A stretch of 44,070 bases of DNA from a virus. The DNA lies in the IMG/VR virus record IMGVR_UViG_3300042569_003330, positions 1 to 44,070 of that record. One strand, 5' to 3'. The translations under genes were made by a program, and so were the position numbers. The stretch's first letter is position 1. Every line of letters begins with the position of its first letter. The notes below the pieces were generated by a model that was not told the DNA's origin, did no database searches, and saw nothing but the letters and a program-made list of their open reading frames with translations. This document shows positions 41,809-44,070 of this stretch, piece by piece.

Positions 41809-43548
41809 TCAATTATTCAATCGTGTAATGCCATTCTCTTTAATTAAATCAATAATATTACAATCAAACAACTCCACATTACTTGCCCGATGAGTTACAA
41901 TCAAATAGCATTCATCACTGTTTTCTTTTAACACTTCTAAAATTGCTTGCATGCCACTACCGTCTAATGCAGAATCGAATAATTCATCCATAACAGTTAA
42001 GTTGACATGAACATTACTTTGTAATCTTCTTATATCCCTGAATGCGAAAAGCATTGCAAAATCAACTCGTTTTGCTTCACCTCCACTTAAACTGCCATAA
42101 CTATAATCTTCTCCATTAACCGATTTAAATGTTTCTTCAAAAAATTCATCAAAATACACACGAAACGGAGAATTCAATCGTATAAGATAATGATTGATTC
42201 GATCATTTAAGGAATTGATAATTTTCTTAATTAAAAGTGCTTTAATTCCTGTTGGCGATGCACCTTCTTTAATTAAGTTTGCCAATCTTGCTTTATTTGA
42301 TAGTTCTTTCTCTTCTAATTGAAGAATAGTTAACTTTTTCTGAGTTTCATCAATTTTCTCTTTAAATGGATTAGTAAAATTCTGTAATTTGATTAATTCA
42401 TTTTCTAAAGATTCTATTTCTGTTTGACTTTTTACAAACTTTTGTTGTTCCAGATTTAGAATTTGAACTGTTCGATTGTTTTCCGAAATAGTTTTTTTCC
42501 CAGAACTAACATCATTTGATACTTTGTTTATTCCATTATTCAACCGAGATATTCCTTCAACTAAAGTGGTTATTTCTTCTGATAAAACCTTCTTTTCATT
42601 TTCGATACTTTCTCTGTTATGCTCTTCAAATGGTCTTTTACAAGAAGGACATTCTGCTAATGTTCCTTTTAATTTAGTTAAAATCTTCTGCTTTTCATTT
42701 TTATCTGCTTCCATCCCGTATTTCTTTTCATTGCCTCTGCGAATCTTATCTTCTTTTTCAATTAAAGAATTTTGAATAAGTTCATTCTCTGCAATTAATT
42801 CATTTATTCGACTTGAATTATCAACTGGTTGAACACTTTTTAATGATTGGATTTTATTAGATAAATCTAGAATATTTCTTTCATTCTTTTCCTTTTCTCT
42901 TTGCTGATAATCTATATCCGATTGTAAATCTCTTTGTGTTTGAGTTACTTCAAACAATTTGCGATTTTTATTATCTTCCGCAATTTTATATTCTTCTTTT
43001 GCTAGTTTTAGGAATTCGGTAAATGCTTCCAAACCTAAAATTCCTTCCACGAATTTTGTCTTTACTTCTTTCTTTTGATTTAAAAAAGCCATGGAATCCC
43101 GATTTGTCATTACAATAGTATTAGTAAATATTGTTTTACTAATACCAAGCATTTCAATAATACTTTTGTTTGTTTCGGGAATACTTTTTGTAAAATTGTC
43201 ACTATCTCCATTAACAGTTAAAATCAATTTACCCGGATTTAATGAACGAACCACATATAATTCGTCGTCATTAACTTTTAACCAACCTTCCACAATACAA
43301 CTCTTTTTAGAATCTTTATTTCTAATAAGTTTTTGATTAATATCCCGATAAGTTTCCCCAAACAATAAAAATGATAATGATTCAACTATTAACGATGTTT
43401 TTCCAACCCCATTGTGCGAATCAGTGTCTTTATTATAACCTGTAATAAATGTTATTCCATTTTTGAACTCTACTTCGATAGGATCATCCCCATATGATAA
43501 AAAGTTTCTAACTTTTATTTTTTGAAATTCTACAATTTTAGAAATCAT
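41809..43548 (-). CDS. 46: Recombination endonuclease subunit (gp46-like, Rad50/SbcC family)
   Basis: The 579-residue product (T4 gp46: 560) has Walker A ending GVGKTS (K50), long coiled coils at about 180-290 and 310-400, and the zinc hook CPSC (residues 300-303) between them. The C-terminal lobe has YGSLSGGEAKRVDFA (ABC signature) and VMDELFDSALD (Walker B and D-loop). With gp47 (not in this window) it resects DNA ends for recombination-dependent replication. I start it at the ATG at 43548, seven codons inside the longest frame, because a sigma-70-like -10 box ends five bases before it. Confidence 0.93.
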   Translation of the reverse strand: MISKIVEFQKIKVRNFLSYGDDPIEVEFKNGITFITGYNKDTDSHNGVGKTSLIVESLSFLLFGETYRDINQKLIRNKDSKKSCIVEGWLKVNDDELYVVRSLNPGKLILTVNGDSDNFTKSIPETNKSIIEMLGISKTIFTNTIVMTNRDSMAFLNQKKEVKTKFVEGILGLEAFTEFLKLAKEEYKIAEDNKNRKLFEVTQTQRDLQSDIDYQQREKEKNERNILDLSNKIQSLKSVQPVDNSSRINELIAENELIQNSLIEKEDKIRRGNEKKYGMEADKNEKQKILTKLKGTLAECPSCKRPFEEHNRESIENEKKVLSEEITTLVEGISRLNNGINKVSNDVSSGKKTISENNRTVQILNLEQQKFVKSQTEIESLENELIKLQNFTNPFKEKIDETQKKLTILQLEEKELSNKARLANLIKEGASPTGIKALLIKKIINSLNDRINHYLIRLNSPFRVYFDEFFEETFKSVNGEDYSYGSLSGGEAKRVDFAMLFAFRDIRRLQSNVHVNLTVMDELFDSALDGSGMQAILEVLKENSDECYLIVTHRASNVELFDCNIIDLIKENGITRLNN

Positions 43549-43553
43549 GTAAT

Positions 43554-43582
43554 ATTTTACCACAACCATAGGTTTTACGCAA
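43554..43582 (-). promoter_or_regulatory. Sigma-70-like promoter of gene 46
   Basis: On the minus strand TTGCGT (43577-43582), a 17-base spacer and TAAAAT (43554-43559) end five bases before the ATG at 43548. If used, this places the start of transcription at or near that ATG and rules out the upstream ATG at 43569. Confidence 0.6.
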
Positions 43583-43594
43583 CACTTTAAATTA

Positions 43595-43602
43595 TATAAA
43601 TA
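43595..43602 (+). promoter_or_regulatory. T4-type late promoter, divergent from gene 46
   Basis: An exact TATAAATA ends five bases before the plus-strand ATG at 43608. It is back to back with the early-type promoter of gene 46. Confidence 0.7.
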
Positions 43603-43607
43603 ACATT

Positions 43608-44070
43608 ATGACATTTGACCACTTATTAAATTTAATTCATGAAAGTTCGGAAGAATTTAATCCAAAATTATTCGATATATTAAAGAATAGTTCTGATCCA
43701 TTAATTGGTGTTCATTTTTCAGGAGGAATTCCAAAAAACCGAGAACCTAACGACACCACTCCATTTCTTGCCACTAGATTAACACCGGGTCATCATGATC
43801 CATTGGGAACTTATGTTTTTCCAAAAGAATATGTATTAAATAACCTATTGCTTAAAAATTCAATGTTTGCTAATAAAAAATATGCATATATAATAAAACC
43901 TAGTAATAAAGCAAATATATTAAATTTAAATATGTCTGAGGAAGAAGCTAGAAAAATTCTCTATTCTATGGGAATCTCTGATGAATATTATGATCATCCA
44001 GATTTATATCATCGGTCAGTAATGAAAAAAGATTTAACGCCGGGACATAAATTTTGGGCAAGTATAGAAT
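43608..44070 (+). CDS. Putative packaged virion protein, 3' end cut by the window edge
   Basis: The frame is open for 154 codons to the end of the window. The N-terminus MTFDHLLNLIHESSEEF resembles a capsid-targeting peptide ending in an IHE prohead protease site, as in T4 proteins packaged with the DNA, such as Alt. The body contains GVHFSGGIPKNREPND, TPFLATRLTPGHHDPLGTYVF and KYAYIIKPSNKANILNLN, a globular alpha/beta pattern that I do not recognise. A packaged effector enzyme is possible, but no catalytic motif can be assigned. It is under a late promoter, which fits a structural or injected protein. Confidence 0.5.
   Translation, partial: MTFDHLLNLIHESSEEFNPKLFDILKNSSDPLIGVHFSGGIPKNREPNDTTPFLATRLTPGHHDPLGTYVFPKEYVLNNLLLKNSMFANKKYAYIIKPSNKANILNLNMSEEEARKILYSMGISDEYYDHPDLYHRSVMKKDLTPGHKFWASIE

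Noticed and set aside
3061-43610. Bacteroidota host, suggested by the missing Shine-Dalgarno sites and the Hc1-like protein.
   Set aside because: Near-consensus TTGACA/TATACT-type promoters with 16-17 base spacing are present, and the TTTG/TAnnTTTG Bacteroidota promoter form was not evident. The host is left open.

Overview
This AT-rich, gene-dense window is part of the genome of a contractile-tailed, T4-like phage (a distant member of the wider T4 supergroup). It carries no ribosomal RNA, no complete tRNA, no insertion sequence and no CRISPR array. The T4-type hallmarks are tail sheath and tube, large terminase (gp17), baseplate proteins (gp54, gp48, gp53, gp27, gp5 and gp26/gp51 types), and the replication and recombination set gp43, gp45, gp62, gp41, gp61, gp32, UvsX and gp46. 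Sequence similarity to T4 itself is low. Several identities rest on motifs, length and neighbours, and are marked as such.

Layout. 1-7281 (minus): sheath (cut by the window edge), tube, and a terminase interrupted by two inteins. 7332-8918 (plus): an acidic, repeat-containing head protein and a fibre-like protein, separated by a strong hairpin terminator. 8915-12096 (minus): an early-type operon with a glycosyltransferase, clamp loader gp62, a GroES/gp31-like co-chaperonin and four small unknowns. 12148-12711 (plus): an internal head protein. 12741-13739 (minus): primase. 13787-16813 (plus): a basic protein, the gp54-like tube initiator and two gp26/gp51-like baseplate proteins. 16852-18264 (minus): two putative packaged proteins, one with a glutamine-rich repeat. 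18293-28585 (plus): tape measure, tube cap, gp53, hub, an unknown baseplate protein, OB-fold spike and beta-structured spike tip. 28586-43548 (minus): replication block in transcription order gp46, glycosyltransferase, gp43, small genes, UvsX, an unknown, gp41 with an intein, two unknowns, gp32, a proline-rich protein, gp45 and small genes. 43608 to the end (plus): start of a probable packaged protein.

Expression signals are the most unusual part. I see no Shine-Dalgarno sequence at the starts examined. Instead 21 starts have the exact hexamer TAAATA ending 5-7 bases before the ATG. This is the core of the T4 late promoter TATAAATA. Several early/replication genes have a sigma-70-like -35/-10 pair whose -10 box also ends 5-7 bases before the ATG. 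Both placements predict leaderless or nearly leaderless mRNAs. The motif also picks the real start in several genes that have alternative starts upstream.

Three inteins occur in two packaging/replication ATPases. Two sit at the same Walker A lysine/serine junction in different proteins (terminase and gp41) and both look like class 3 inteins. The third is a LAGLIDADG intein ending in Gln, placed downstream of the terminase Walker B motif. A further theme is a set of proteins with short N-terminal segments ending in (I/L/V)-x-E, like T4 capsid-targeting peptides cut by the prohead protease. The host cannot be named from this sequence. The sigma-70-type promoters argue against a typical Bacteroidota host.
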